64,000 nucleotides of DNA from the NCBI GenBank assembly GCA_023436775.1, contig JAEZHW010000006.1, positions 31,246-95,245 of the forward strand, written 5' to 3'. Positions 25,909 to 34,437 of the stretch are shown piece after piece; position 1 is the first letter of the stretch, and each line of letters begins with the position of its first letter. This DNA is from Actinomycetes bacterium. GTDB lineage: Bacteria; Actinomycetota; Actinomycetes; Actinomycetales; Microbacteriaceae. The notes under the pieces were generated by a model, which was not told the origin of the DNA, did not search any database, and worked only from the letters and a program-made list of their open reading frames with translations. The position numbers and the translations under genes are program-made.

Positions 25909-26838
25909 TTAGCCGAACCCCATTTGCAGTACGAGCAGCCCAGGAAAGACGGCGATCGCGACAGTGGCTGGCAGGATCAAGAACACCAACGGCACGAGCA
26001 TCGCCACCTCATTGCGGCCAGCGGCTTCCATCAGCGCTTGACGCGACGCCACTCGCTGATCCGTGGCCTGTGCCTGCAGGGTCTCGGCCAGTGGGCTTCC
26101 TCGATCGAGGGCGGCGACGAAGTGGTCCAGCGCACGCTCAAGGGCAGGGTGCCCCATTCGCCGAGCCATGGCCCGCAATGCGGTTGCGAGTGGAACACCG
26201 GTCGCCACATGTCGGCTCACCACCCCGAGTTCGGCAGCGATGAGTCCACGGCCAACCCGAGCGACGCGTCGGATCGCGTCAGGGATCGACTCGCCCGCCG
26301 CCACACTGAGCGACAGCAGTTCCAACACGCTGGGCAGCTCGCTGGAGATCTGACGCACTCGGCGCTCGCCTCGCTGACGCAGTTCGACGTCGCGCAGCAC
26401 CACGCCAAGAACGAACCCGACCACCGCCGCTGCTACTGACCCCAACCAGCGGTCGACGCTGACGCCAGGCACAGTTACGAGCACGCCCAGTGTCGCGCCC
26501 AAGAGACCGCAGAGCAAGCGCTGGACTTGATACTCGATGACGCTGCAGCGCACCCCAGCCAGAGTCAACCTGCGTTCAATGTCCGCCGGCGTCCCCACCG
26601 CGGTGGCCAGGCGCCGCACGCCAACAGTCAGCGGGACGCCTACCGTGCCAATCACGGGCAGGATGTCGGTTCGCGTCTGGGCAAGGTGCTCGCGCGCAGC
26701 AGCATTGACATCCGCCAGTTCCAGCGCCAGGCGGTCAATCAGCGACCGCCGGCGAAACCTCGGCATGGCAAGCAGCAGCAACCACAGTCCGATACCGAGC
26801 GTGCCGCCGAAGGCGACCCCGACTGCGAGCGACGTCAT
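25909..26838 (-). CDS. tadC: Tad inner-membrane platform protein TadC
   Basis: About 309 residues with a T2SF (GspF-like) domain: cytoplasmic helices including LPSVLELLSLSVAAGESIPDAIRRVA and a second half GSPLAETLQAQATDQRVASRQALMEAAGRNEVAMLVPLVF, then the final membrane helix. It forms the pilus assembly platform with TadB. The ATG at 26838 overlaps the tadB stop (ATGA), so it is translationally coupled. Confidence 0.9.
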   Translation of the reverse strand: MTSLAVGVAFGGTLGIGLWLLLLAMPRFRRRSLIDRLALELADVNAAAREHLAQTRTDILPVIGTVGVPLTVGVRRLATAVGTPADIERRLTLAGVRCSVIEYQVQRLLCGLLGATLGVLVTVPGVSVDRWLGSVAAAVVGFVLGVVLRDVELRQRGERRVRQISSELPSVLELLSLSVAAGESIPDAIRRVARVGRGLIAAELGVVSRHVATGVPLATALRAMARRMGHPALERALDHFVAALDRGSPLAETLQAQATDQRVASRQALMEAAGRNEVAMLVPLVFLILPATVAIAVFPGLLVLQMGFG

Positions 26839-27707
26839 CGCAGCCACCGCTCATCCTCTGGCAGTCGGCCGAGGAACATCATCAGACGATACGCCACCAC
26901 GGTAACCCCGAGCGCCGCAATCAGGAGCACCGCACCAGCTGGGCTCCGATACGCTTCCGCAGCTTCTGGCCTCGTCGACAGGATGACGAGGGTGATCCAA
27001 GGGGCGGCCACACCAATCCGAGCCGCATTCACCAACCATGACTGGCGGCCTTCGACCTCGGATCGAATGACCTGGTCTTCTCGCAAGCCGCGTGCCAGCG
27101 AGTTGATGACGTGCACCAGGTCGGACCCACCGACCTCGCGCGCCATGCGCAGTGATTCCATGATCCGATCAGCAGTCGGATCCGCGAGCTGATCTTTGAG
27201 GCCATCAATGGCGCTGCTGAAGTGCGCGGTGCGGGCGTGGCGTTGCGCGAAAGTACTGAATGCTGGCCGCAACGGCTCCGGGCCGTCGGTGCCGAGACTC
27301 GCGAGCGCTTCTGGCAAGGCGGCACCGGACCGAATCGCAGCCACCAGGTGGTCCACCGCATCCGGCCAGACCAACCGGAGGCTACGTCGTCGCTGCCGCG
27401 CCCGGGCAGACAGCACGGTCCAAGGCAACGCTGAGGCGGCCATCCCGGCCAACAGCGCCGCCATCGGCACCGCTGTGACAAGGAACGCGGCGGCGGCCGC
27501 GATCGCGCCCACCAGCACACTGAGGCCGAGGAACGTGACCGGCTGCACCGATGCAGCGCCAGCCTGGACTAAACGATCCTGCACCCGCTCGGACCACCGG
27601 CGGCCTGCTGTGGGCTGTCCAGTCGTAGGCCAGAGCCACGGAGAGGCCACCAACAGCAGGCCGGCGGCGAGCAAGGCGCCAAGCCCGATACCCACGATCG
27701 CGGTCAT
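26835..27707 (-). CDS. tadB: Tad inner-membrane platform protein TadB
   Basis: About 290 residues. Two N-terminal membrane helices, a cytoplasmic T2SF domain (WPDAVDHLVAAIRSGAALPEALASLG; then MESLRMAREVGGSDLVHVINSLARGLREDQVIRSEVEGRQSW), then C-terminal helices. Partner of TadC in the assembly platform. The frame extends upstream through tadA antisense-like sequence, but the ATG at 27707 overlaps the tadA stop as ATGA and is the obvious start. Confidence 0.9.
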   Translation of the reverse strand: MTAIVGIGLGALLAAGLLLVASPWLWPTTGQPTAGRRWSERVQDRLVQAGAASVQPVTFLGLSVLVGAIAAAAAFLVTAVPMAALLAGMAASALPWTVLSARARQRRRSLRLVWPDAVDHLVAAIRSGAALPEALASLGTDGPEPLRPAFSTFAQRHARTAHFSSAIDGLKDQLADPTADRIMESLRMAREVGGSDLVHVINSLARGLREDQVIRSEVEGRQSWLVNAARIGVAAPWITLVILSTRPEAAEAYRSPAGAVLLIAALGVTVVAYRLMMFLGRLPEDERWLR

Positions 27708-28972
27708 GGTGACACCGCCCCTCGCGCCGTCGTCCGCACCGCGCCAGGTTGCGCCGAAGCCTGGTACTTCGTCACGACAGCCAGGTCGGCCAGATCGGTC
27801 ACTCGAACCGGCGCAGCAATTTCGACCACGTGTCTGCTGCCGTCCGCGCGGCGTACACAATGCACGACCAGTCCAATCGTGTCGGTCACCGTGGGCACCG
27901 TGAACGTGGTGGAGATGTTGCCGCCAGCCAGCAGCGGCAAGGTGCAGAGCTTCCGCAACGCGTCTCGGGCGCTGTTGGCGTGGATGGAGCACATTGCGGG
28001 CAGTCCGCTGTTCATCGCGATCAGGAGGTCGAGACTCTCGGCTTCGCGAACCTCACCGACGATGATCCGGTCCGGGCGCATCCGGAGCGCCTCTTTCACC
28101 AGTCGACGCAGCGTCACCTCGCCGCTGCCTTCCAAACTGGCCTGACGGCACTGCATCGCCACGGAATCCTCACCGGGCAGGTGTAGTTCGAAGGTTTCCT
28201 CGACGGATACCACTCGCTGTCCAGCAGGGACGGCGGCCAGCAGCGCGTTGAGCATGGTCGTCTTCCCAGCCTGGGTCGCGCCAGAGACGAGGATGCTCTG
28301 CCCGGAGCGGACGGCCTCGGTCAGCAGGTTGGCCGCCTCATCGGTCATTGAGCCAAGCGCCTGCAGATCGACGAGGCTGCGCAGGCTGGCGTTGAACTTA
28401 CGAATGTTCACCGAAATGTGGCGTCGGGTGATGTCCGGCAACACCACATGCAAACGGCTGCCATCCTCCAGCGAGGCGTCCACGAATGGGCTGGACCGGT
28501 CCACCCGGCGCCCGCTGGCATGCAGCATGCGCTCCACCAAGTCGCGCACCTGCTGCTCGGTCAGCGTCACCGGAATCCGTTCGCTCACGCCCGAGCGAGC
28601 GACAAAAATCGCGTCCGGCGCGTTGATCCACACTTCTTCGACGCTTGGGTCATCCAGCCAAGGCTGCAAGGGGCCAAGGCCGCCGAGCTCGGCGAGGAGA
28701 CGCCGCAGCGCGGCTCGCTCGTCCATGAGTGGCAACTCTCGGCCGGCGAGGGCGCGCTCACAGTACCGGCGCAGTTCTTCTTTGGCGACGCGTTCCACCG
28801 TCTCGACGGACCAGAGGTCGCCATCCGCCTCACGGTCAAGGCGCAGCCGTACCCGTGCCGCCAAATCGAGCACGATGACTTCATCGCGCGAAGCGCCTGA
28901 TGGCACGCCAGATCCCGGCGACCACGCCGCGTCCGCCTGCCCCACCGACGCCCCGACCACGCTGCCATTCAT
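27704..28972 (-). CDS. tadA: Tad pilus assembly ATPase TadA/CpaF
   Basis: Type II/IV secretion ATPase of 422 residues that powers pilus assembly. The N-terminal domain (about 30-200) includes LGPLQPWLDDPSVEEVWIN; Walker A is GATQAGKT at 231-238; the Asp-box region is VVSVEETFELHLP; Walker B/His-box region is PDRIIVGEVREAESLDLLIAMNSG. The ATG at 28972 has a strong GGAGGT site. It starts the tadA-tadB-tadC operon, whose three cistrons all overlap by ATGA. A CpaE/Ssd-like gene often found upstream in actinobacteria is not present. Confidence 0.95.
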   Translation of the reverse strand: MNGSVVGASVGQADAAWSPGSGVPSGASRDEVIVLDLAARVRLRLDREADGDLWSVETVERVAKEELRRYCERALAGRELPLMDERAALRRLLAELGGLGPLQPWLDDPSVEEVWINAPDAIFVARSGVSERIPVTLTEQQVRDLVERMLHASGRRVDRSSPFVDASLEDGSRLHVVLPDITRRHISVNIRKFNASLRSLVDLQALGSMTDEAANLLTEAVRSGQSILVSGATQAGKTTMLNALLAAVPAGQRVVSVEETFELHLPGEDSVAMQCRQASLEGSGEVTLRRLVKEALRMRPDRIIVGEVREAESLDLLIAMNSGLPAMCSIHANSARDALRKLCTLPLLAGGNISTTFTVPTVTDTIGLVVHCVRRADGSRHVVEIAAPVRVTDLADLAVVTKYQASAQPGAVRTTARGAVSP

Positions 28973-29216
28973 GCACTACCTCCGCGGCAATGCTGGCGGA
29001 GCGGTGCACACCCGCGCTGCAGTTATCCACAGCGCACCTGACGGGCAACGGACGTGGAGATCGCTCCTCGTACTGCATCCACGCCGTGCAATCATCCAGG
29101 AAGTGGACACCCATCACCGCCACCGTCCGTGCCGGAATGCCGAACCTGCCGCGGTAGTGGACCTCGAAGGTATCAAGGCGGCCCCGTCCTGCAGAGACCC
29201 GTTGGAGCGCAATCAC
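28881..29216 (-). CDS. Doubtful small reading frame upstream of tadA
   Basis: An open frame of 111 codons from a GTG with GGAGGGGG upstream, running into the start of tadA by 92 bases. Its product (VIALQRVSAGRGRLDTFEVH...) matches nothing I recognise. The long overlap with a well-supported tadA ribosome binding site and start, and the TTATCCACA element inside it, argue that this is promoter/leader DNA instead of a gene. Recorded so the 425-base gap between tadA and the FHA-like gene is accounted for. Confidence 0.15.
   Translation of the reverse strand: MIALQRVSAGRGRLDTFEVHYRGRFGIPARTVAVMGVHFLDDCTAWMQYEERSPRPLPVRCAVDNCSAGVHRSASIAAEVVHEWQRGRGVGGAGGRGVVAGIWRAIRRFAR
29023..29031. promoter_or_regulatory. 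TTATCCACA element upstream of tadA operon
   Basis: Exact TTATCCACA, 51 bases upstream of the tadA ATG. On the tadA strand it reads CTGTGGATAACTGCAG, sharing CTGTGGATAA and a nearby CTGCAG with the copy upstream of the pilin operon, in the same orientation. Confidence 0.55.
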
Positions 29217-29397
29217 AACATCCCCCTCCACGCCCCTGCCACAGTCCTGACCTGCTCCGAGTACCTCACAAGATCGTCTATAGCGCCGCCCCTGGACAGC
29301 CACCATCCAGCCCGCGTCCCGGAACATCCCAGGCGCGGCCCCTAACGTCAGAGACCCGGCGCGAGCACCAGCGCTTGCCAGGACAGGGAGGGGCATC

Positions 29398-30354
29398 ATG
29401 GACCAGCACCCAGCGAACGATCCCGCACGCGACTTCCAGGATCGCTTGCCGAGTGACCCGCCGAGCCCCGCCTCGCCGTCCTCACCCGTGGAGCACCGAC
29501 CGGCCCCGGCTGGCCCCATTCCGGGTGAGGTACCCCGGCCCAGCGGCGTCCACCCGCCGACCGTGCCCGAACCGACCAGCTACCCCAGCACCGAGGACCG
29601 GGAACTGCTGCTGCCGGACGTTCCCGACATCGGCAACGGGGTCGGCATCGGCGGCATCGCGCGCACCCTGGCCGGGACCGCCGCAATCCATCCCGAACAT
29701 GCGGACGCTGGAACCGCCCCGCCCGCCCAGACTCCGCAGCCGGACCTCGTGACCGAACCGCCGGTGCAGTCCGAGCATCCCGATGTGCTCACCGACCAGT
29801 ATGCGCAGACGCCCAGCACCGGTCCCATCGCGCCCGAGCCTCGTCCGCAGACCGAGCCACCGCCGCCCGCCCACGAACCCACCACCACGCACGCCGAACC
29901 CGGTGCCGGCAGCCCCAGGCTGCTGGTGACCGGCGGCGAAACCCGGCTGGTCCACGAGCTTGGCCTGGAGCGCCTCGTCATCGGGTCCGGTGCCTCCGCG
30001 GGGCTCCAACTCGCGGGCCTGGATGACGTGCACGCCATCGTCGAGCATGATGACCGAGACGAGTACGTCGTGACCCTCATCGGGGCTGGCCTCACCAACA
30101 CCGCTCCCGCCTCCGGCGACGAAGAAGGTCAGGTCTCGACCCGGCAACCGCAAGTCCTGCGCACCGGCGCCAACTTTATCGCTGGCCCGTGGCGCTTCGT
30201 GTTCATGCGGGACGAGTTCGCCGACCATGGCCGCCCCTATGGCGGCCGTGAAGGTGGCGAACTCTCGGACCAACCCGCCCAGCCCGAACGGCCGGGTCTC
30301 GTTGGCGAGTGGCGTGCACCCGGCACCGAGCCGGAAGTGATTGAGCGACCGTAG
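29398..30354 (+). CDS. FHA-like domain protein with proline-rich N-terminus
   Basis: A 318-residue soluble protein. Residues 1-175 are Pro/Thr/Ala-rich and low complexity (SPSSPVEHRPAPAGPIPGEV and similar), probably disordered. Residues about 180-285 resemble an FHA phosphothreonine-binding fold: RLVIGSGASAGLQLAGLDDVHAIVEHDDRDEYVV..., with the His in place of the usual SxxH segment, then LRTGANFIAGPWRFVF. A conserved-looking tail DEFADHGRPYGGREGG follows. The ATG at 29398 has GGAGGGG. It is divergent from the Tad operon. Role unknown, perhaps a signalling adaptor. Confidence 0.65.
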   Translation: MDQHPANDPARDFQDRLPSDPPSPASPSSPVEHRPAPAGPIPGEVPRPSGVHPPTVPEPTSYPSTEDRELLLPDVPDIGNGVGIGGIARTLAGTAAIHPEHADAGTAPPAQTPQPDLVTEPPVQSEHPDVLTDQYAQTPSTGPIAPEPRPQTEPPPPAHEPTTTHAEPGAGSPRLLVTGGETRLVHELGLERLVIGSGASAGLQLAGLDDVHAIVEHDDRDEYVVTLIGAGLTNTAPASGDEEGQVSTRQPQVLRTGANFIAGPWRFVFMRDEFADHGRPYGGREGGELSDQPAQPERPGLVGEWRAPGTEPEVIERP

Positions 30355-30395
30355 CGGCGAGCCCCAGTGGGCACGCCACGTCGGCCACCCGCGGT

Positions 30396-30611
30396 CTAGT
30401 CCACCGGGTCGGTTTGCGTCTCGATGAACTGCACGTCGTCCTGCGACAGACGCGCGCCATCCAGCACACGAACACCGGTAATTCGGGCGATATCGTCCAG
30501 CACCGGGTTCGGCACAATGGCGCCCGGGTGCTCGCGCAGCGCGTGCTTTGACGGGATGGCCAGCAGCGGCCACCACTCTTCAATGGGCGGAAGTTCCTGG
30601 TTCTCGTTCAT
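30396..30611 (-). CDS. Small conserved-looking hypothetical protein
   Basis: A 71-residue acidic soluble protein beginning MNENQELPPIEEWWPLLAIPSKHAL and containing PGAIVPNPVLDDIARITG. No cysteines, no membrane segment, no known domain that I recognise. The ATG at 30611 faces the upstream of tRNA-Leu. It converges with the FHA-like gene, 41 bases apart. Its well-formed aliphatic/aromatic pattern suggests a real protein. Function unknown. Confidence 0.65.
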   Translation of the reverse strand: MNENQELPPIEEWWPLLAIPSKHALREHPGAIVPNPVLDDIARITGVRVLDGARLSQDDVQFIETQTDPVD

Positions 30612-30685
30612 GAGGCCAGCCCATCAACGCGAACTGAGGCGTCCCTCCACATCCAGGCGATTCCGGGCCGATACACTGGAGCCAC

Positions 30686-30770
30686 GCGGGAGTGGTGAAA
30701 TTGGCAGACACGCAGGATTTAGGTTCCTGTGCTTTCGAGCGTGAGGGTTCAAGTCCCTTCTCCCGCACCA
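30686..30770 (+). tRNA. tRNA-Leu (anticodon UAG)
   Basis: An 85-base gene including an encoded CCA. Acceptor arms GCGGGAG/CTCCCGC pair; the anticodon stem-loop CAGGA-TTTAGGT-TCCTG places TAG in the anticodon, reading CUA-type leucine codons. The long variable arm (GCTTTCGAGC) marks a class II tRNA, and the T-arm has GGTTCAAGTCC. A TACACT -10-like element ends eight bases before the 5' end. Confidence 0.97.
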
Positions 30771-30801
30771 ATCAGCGCGAGGCGGTGCCTCGCCTCGCCG
30801 C

Positions 30802-31932
30802 TTAGTCCGTGTTGTGCGGCTCGTGCGTCGCGCCCTCAGGCAGCGGCTGCAGCACGCCCGGCCGGTTCGGCCGGAACAGTCGACTGCGGAACTCAGCGAG
30901 GGCCGTGGCCAGCGACTCGAAGGGCAGATCATTCACCGCATCGAGGTGCGCTCGCAGGGACTCAGGGATCCCCGTGATGCCAGTGAAGGCGCCGGTAATG
31001 CCGCCGACCACGGCCCCGATCGTATCCGTGTCGCCACCGAGGTTCGCCGCCAGCAGTGCTGAACGGTACGGGTCGCCCCCGGCCAACACGAACAGGCCGA
31101 TCGCAGCAGGCACGGTGTCGGTCGTGGCGACGCTCGCCCCGACCACGTCATAGAGCTCCGCCAGTGCGGCGTCGTCATCGGTAGCAGCGCGCACCACCGA
31201 GACGGCGAGCTCGATGCGCCGGGCGATGGAGGGCGCGACCACACGCACGCCCCGCATCGCACCGGCACGGGCACCAGCGAGCGAGGCGGCCACCACCGCG
31301 TCGATCGCCGCCGGATCGGCCGGGTCCGCCTCGACGGCGGCCGCAATCGCCGCCGCAATCGCCGAGGCGCCACTGATGGCAACATCGGTACGGTGGCTCA
31401 TCGCCGCCGAGGCCTCCACCCGGTCAACCAAGTCTTCCAATTCGTCAAGTCGCGACACCAGCCCGACTGGCGCGATGCGCATCGCCGCGCCATTGGTCTC
31501 ACCGGTCAGGCCGGTCTCCCAGAGCGAGCCACCGTTGCGCAGCTTGTCAATCGCTCGGGCCGAGCTCGGACCGAGGAAGTTGCCCTCACTGGCGCCGACG
31601 CGATCGGCCCAGGCCACCAGATGCTTCGCCACGGTCTCGGGAATCACATCTCCGTCCTCGGCGACGATCGCCTCGGCGAGCATAATCGCCTGCTGTGTGT
31701 CATCGGTCACCTGACCTGCCACGAAGCCGTCCACCACGAAGTGGCCGTCGGGCCCGGGCAGGAACCGATCGATCTTTCCGAAGTGTGCCAGCACCCGGGC
31801 GCGCGGCCACAGTTCCCCCGGCATCCCCATGGCGTCACCGAGCGCGACACCATACAGACTGCCCAGCACCTTGTCGTACAGACTCACCTTGGCTCCCATT
31901 TCAGCCCCTTGTCCTGCTTCGGCCGCGCTCAC
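30802..31932 (-). CDS. ADP-ribosylglycohydrolase family protein
   Basis: A 376-residue all-helical dinuclear-magnesium hydrolase. Metal motifs are intact: GVALGDAMGMPGE near the start, TDDT at 76-79, and GGDTDT at 299-304, followed by GAVVGGITGAF. Family members cleave alpha-linked N- or O-glycosides of ADP-ribose. GTG at 31932 overlaps the ecfT stop (GTGA), so it is the last cistron of the GntR/ECF operon, which suggests an alpha-ribonucleoside substrate delivered by that transporter. The ATG eleven codons further in is an alternative start. No macro domain, DarT or DraT gene is nearby. Confidence 0.88.
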   Translation of the reverse strand: MSAAEAGQGAEMGAKVSLYDKVLGSLYGVALGDAMGMPGELWPRARVLAHFGKIDRFLPGPDGHFVVDGFVAGQVTDDTQQAIMLAEAIVAEDGDVIPETVAKHLVAWADRVGASEGNFLGPSSARAIDKLRNGGSLWETGLTGETNGAAMRIAPVGLVSRLDELEDLVDRVEASAAMSHRTDVAISGASAIAAAIAAAVEADPADPAAIDAVVAASLAGARAGAMRGVRVVAPSIARRIELAVSVVRAATDDDAALAELYDVVGASVATTDTVPAAIGLFVLAGGDPYRSALLAANLGGDTDTIGAVVGGITGAFTGITGIPESLRAHLDAVNDLPFESLATALAEFRSRLFRPNRPGVLQPLPEGATHEPHNTD

Positions 31933-32735
31933 AGCGCACCAACCCGAGTGATGCTCGCCACGATGAGGGCGGCGAGGATGACGACCAACACCACGGCCGC
32001 GACCCAGTCGCGTCCCTGCATGTGGATGGAATACAGCGCGGTGGGGCGGCGAGACGCACCCCAGCCTCGATTGATCATCGCTGCGGCCAGGTCGTCGCTC
32101 ATGCGCACCCCCGTCGTCAGCAGCGGCACCATCACCGGCACGAAGGCGCGGATGCGTCGAATCATGCCGCCGTCATCGATGTGGGCGCCCCGGGCCCGTT
32201 GTGCGTCCAGGACCTGGTCGGCGCGCTGTTGCATGGTGGGAATGAACCGCAAGGCGGTCATCACGATGAAGACCAGCACATGCGGCACCCGCACCTGGCG
32301 CATCGCCGCCACGAAGTCGTCGATTTTGGTCGTGAGCAGCAGCAGGGTGGTGGCCAGCACCATGGTGACGATCCGCAAACCCAAGCTGATGCCGTACGAG
32401 ACCGCTCCCCACGTCAGCGGCAGCGCACCGCCCGGGAAGCTGAAGGCAATCGCAGCATTCTGCGGATCCGTGATGGTGTCCGGGCGGAAACTGTAGGCCG
32501 CAAAGATCATCACGATCAGCACAATGATCGCCAGCGGGGCCAGCGTCTTCAGCACCTTGCCGAGCCCAACCCGCGACCACAGCGTCAGGCCAATGACGAC
32601 CAGTGCGATCAGCACATTCGCTTCCCACCGGCCGAACAGGAAGGTGGCGACCAGGATCACCAGGAAGCCGAACAGCTTGACCCGCACGTCAAGGCGGTGC
32701 AGTAGCGACGTGCCCGGCTGATACTCAATGCGCAT
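31929..32735 (-). CDS. ecfT: ECF transporter T component
   Basis: About 268 residues, the transmembrane coupling protein of an energy-coupling factor vitamin transporter. It begins MRIEYQPGTSLLHRLDVRVKLFGFL with Asp-Pro-like early motif and several helices. The two Ala-Arg-Gly-type coupling motifs that touch the ATPases are visible: DAQRARGAH and INRGWG. The ATG at 32735 overlaps the 3' end of the ecfA gene by 11 bases. It is shared-operon with its ATPase and S component, so this is probably a dedicated (group I-like) transporter. Confidence 0.92.
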   Translation of the reverse strand: MRIEYQPGTSLLHRLDVRVKLFGFLVILVATFLFGRWEANVLIALVVIGLTLWSRVGLGKVLKTLAPLAIIVLIVMIFAAYSFRPDTITDPQNAAIAFSFPGGALPLTWGAVSYGISLGLRIVTMVLATTLLLLTTKIDDFVAAMRQVRVPHVLVFIVMTALRFIPTMQQRADQVLDAQRARGAHIDDGGMIRRIRAFVPVMVPLLTTGVRMSDDLAAAMINRGWGASRRPTALYSIHMQGRDWVAAVVLVVILAALIVASITRVGAL

Positions 32736-34437
32736 GGGCCGCGACCCCTTCCACAAAGACTTCCACGTATTCGGCCGGGGTGAGGATGGTGTCCGGCGCA
32801 CCGAGCTGCGCGCCCAGCCGCGTGACCTGCGGCGCCACCAGATTGCCGCGCTGCAGCAGCTCGGCTTCGCCGAACAGCCGTCGCGGCGTGGTGTCCGCGA
32901 TCATCTCGCCACCGGCAAAGAGCAGCACTCGGCGGGCGTGCTGGGCGACCAGGGTCATGTCGTGCGTGATCATCACGATGGTGTGGCCAGCCTGGTTTAA
33001 CTCCTCCACCAGTTGCAGCATTGAGGTGGCACCGACGTGGTCCTGCCCGGTGGTCGGTTCGTCGATGACCAGCACCTCAGGCTCGAGGGCGAGCACGCTG
33101 GCGACGGCGAGGCGCTGACGCTGTCCCTTGCCGAGGGTGAAGGGGTGGCGGTCGCGGAGCGCATGCAGGCCGACCTGCTGCAGTACCGCGTCGACACGGG
33201 CCTCGATCCGGTCCTCGCCCCAGCCCTGGTTACGAAGCCCGAAGGCCACTTCCTCACGGACCGAGGCGGCGAAGATCTGGTGGTCCGGGTTCTGGAACAC
33301 GTAGCCGACATGCAGGGCCAGGTGGCTGATCGGCTGGTCGGCAGCATCCTTCCCAGCGATCGTCAATGCACCCGCGGTCGGGCGCAACAGACCGTTCAGG
33401 TGCCGAGCGAAGGTGGTCTTGCCGGCGCCGTTGCGACCAAGGATCGCGACGAACTCCCCCTGACGGATCTGTACCGTCACATCCCGCAGCGCGTCCACGC
33501 CGGTCTTGTAGGTGTGTGAGAGGCCCTGGGCGTCGATCACGATCGGCGCCTCGGTCTCGGGTGCGTGATCCGGCAGCGTGCGCTCCTGGGCGGCGAAGCG
33601 CGGCAACGTCGCCACCGCCTCGTCCAAGGTCACCGGGATCGGTCCGTCGAACTGGCCTCGCGATTGCAGGCCGAGCGCCACTTCGGCGACCTGCGGGGCG
33701 CGCAGGGCAGCCGCCTGCACCGCGTGAGCGTCGGCGAAGAAGTCCCGCGGCGGGCCGTCGTAGGCGACACGTCCGTCACGCAGCACGAGCAGGCGGTCGG
33801 CCCATTCGGCGATGATCTCGGGCTCATGGTCGATCACCACGAGCGCAGTATCTGCGTCCGCACTGATGCGCTTGACGACGGCGAAGACTTCTTCGGTCGC
33901 TTGCGGGTCAAGCTCGCTGGTCGGCTCGTCCAGCACCAGAATGTCCGGTTGCATCGCAATGATGCCGGCGATCGCAAGGCGCTGCTTCTGCCCGCCCGAC
34001 AGTGCGGTAGCGTCGCGGTCGCCCAACTCCCCCATGCCGACCAGCTCGAGGGCAGCCTGCGCACGCTCGAGCACGACGTCCTTCGGGAGACCGAAGTTCG
34101 CCGGGCCAACCGCCGCATCGGTGAGCACCGTTTGGCCAGTGATCTGCGTCTCGGGGTCCTGCATCACCAGGCCCACCTTGCGCACCATGTCAATGGCATC
34201 GGCCGTGCTGGTGTCGACACCGTCCAGCAGCACCGAGCCGAGGAACTGGCCCTCGTGGTGATGCGGAATCAGGCCATTGCAGACCATGGCGAAGGTCGAC
34301 TTACCAGCACCGGTGGCGCCCATAATGGCTAACCGCTCGCCGCGACGAACCTGCGTCGAAATTGCAGCAAGTTGCCAGGATCCGGAACGCCGGTAACTGA
34401 AACTCAGGCCCGAAATGTCGAGCGCTGGTTCACTCAT
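32725..34437 (-). CDS. ECF transporter ATPase, two fused ABC domains
   Basis: A 570-residue fusion equivalent to EcfA1 plus EcfA2. First domain: Walker A GATGAGKST at 40-48, signature LSGGQ at 146-150. Second domain: Walker A GRNGAGKTT at 334-342, signature LGKGQ at 435-439, a departure from LSGGQ, Walker B VLVIDEP. It hydrolyses ATP to drive substrate uptake through EcfT and the S component. The ATG at 34437 overlaps the preceding stop by four bases. Confidence 0.93.
   Translation of the reverse strand: MSEPALDISGLSFSYRRSGSWQLAAISTQVRRGERLAIMGATGAGKSTFAMVCNGLIPHHHEGQFLGSVLLDGVDTSTADAIDMVRKVGLVMQDPETQITGQTVLTDAAVGPANFGLPKDVVLERAQAALELVGMGELGDRDATALSGGQKQRLAIAGIIAMQPDILVLDEPTSELDPQATEEVFAVVKRISADADTALVVIDHEPEIIAEWADRLLVLRDGRVAYDGPPRDFFADAHAVQAAALRAPQVAEVALGLQSRGQFDGPIPVTLDEAVATLPRFAAQERTLPDHAPETEAPIVIDAQGLSHTYKTGVDALRDVTVQIRQGEFVAILGRNGAGKTTFARHLNGLLRPTAGALTIAGKDAADQPISHLALHVGYVFQNPDHQIFAASVREEVAFGLRNQGWGEDRIEARVDAVLQQVGLHALRDRHPFTLGKGQRQRLAVASVLALEPEVLVIDEPTTGQDHVGATSMLQLVEELNQAGHTIVMITHDMTLVAQHARRVLLFAGGEMIADTTPRRLFGEAELLQRGNLVAPQVTRLGAQLGAPDTILTPAEYVEVFVEGVAAHAH

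Noticed and set aside
28163..28188. A third GGAAT-N18-GTT match
   Set aside because: It lies inside tadA on the strand opposite to it with no gene start downstream, so it is probably chance.
28881..29216. A small gene upstream of tadA
   Set aside because: Kept only as a very low-confidence feature; it overlaps the well-supported tadA start and contains the TTATCCACA promoter element.
28248..29345. Long plus-strand open frame across tadA
   Set aside because: It is antisense to a clear ATPase gene and its translation is Arg/Ser-rich with no domain, as expected for a shadow frame in G+C-rich DNA.
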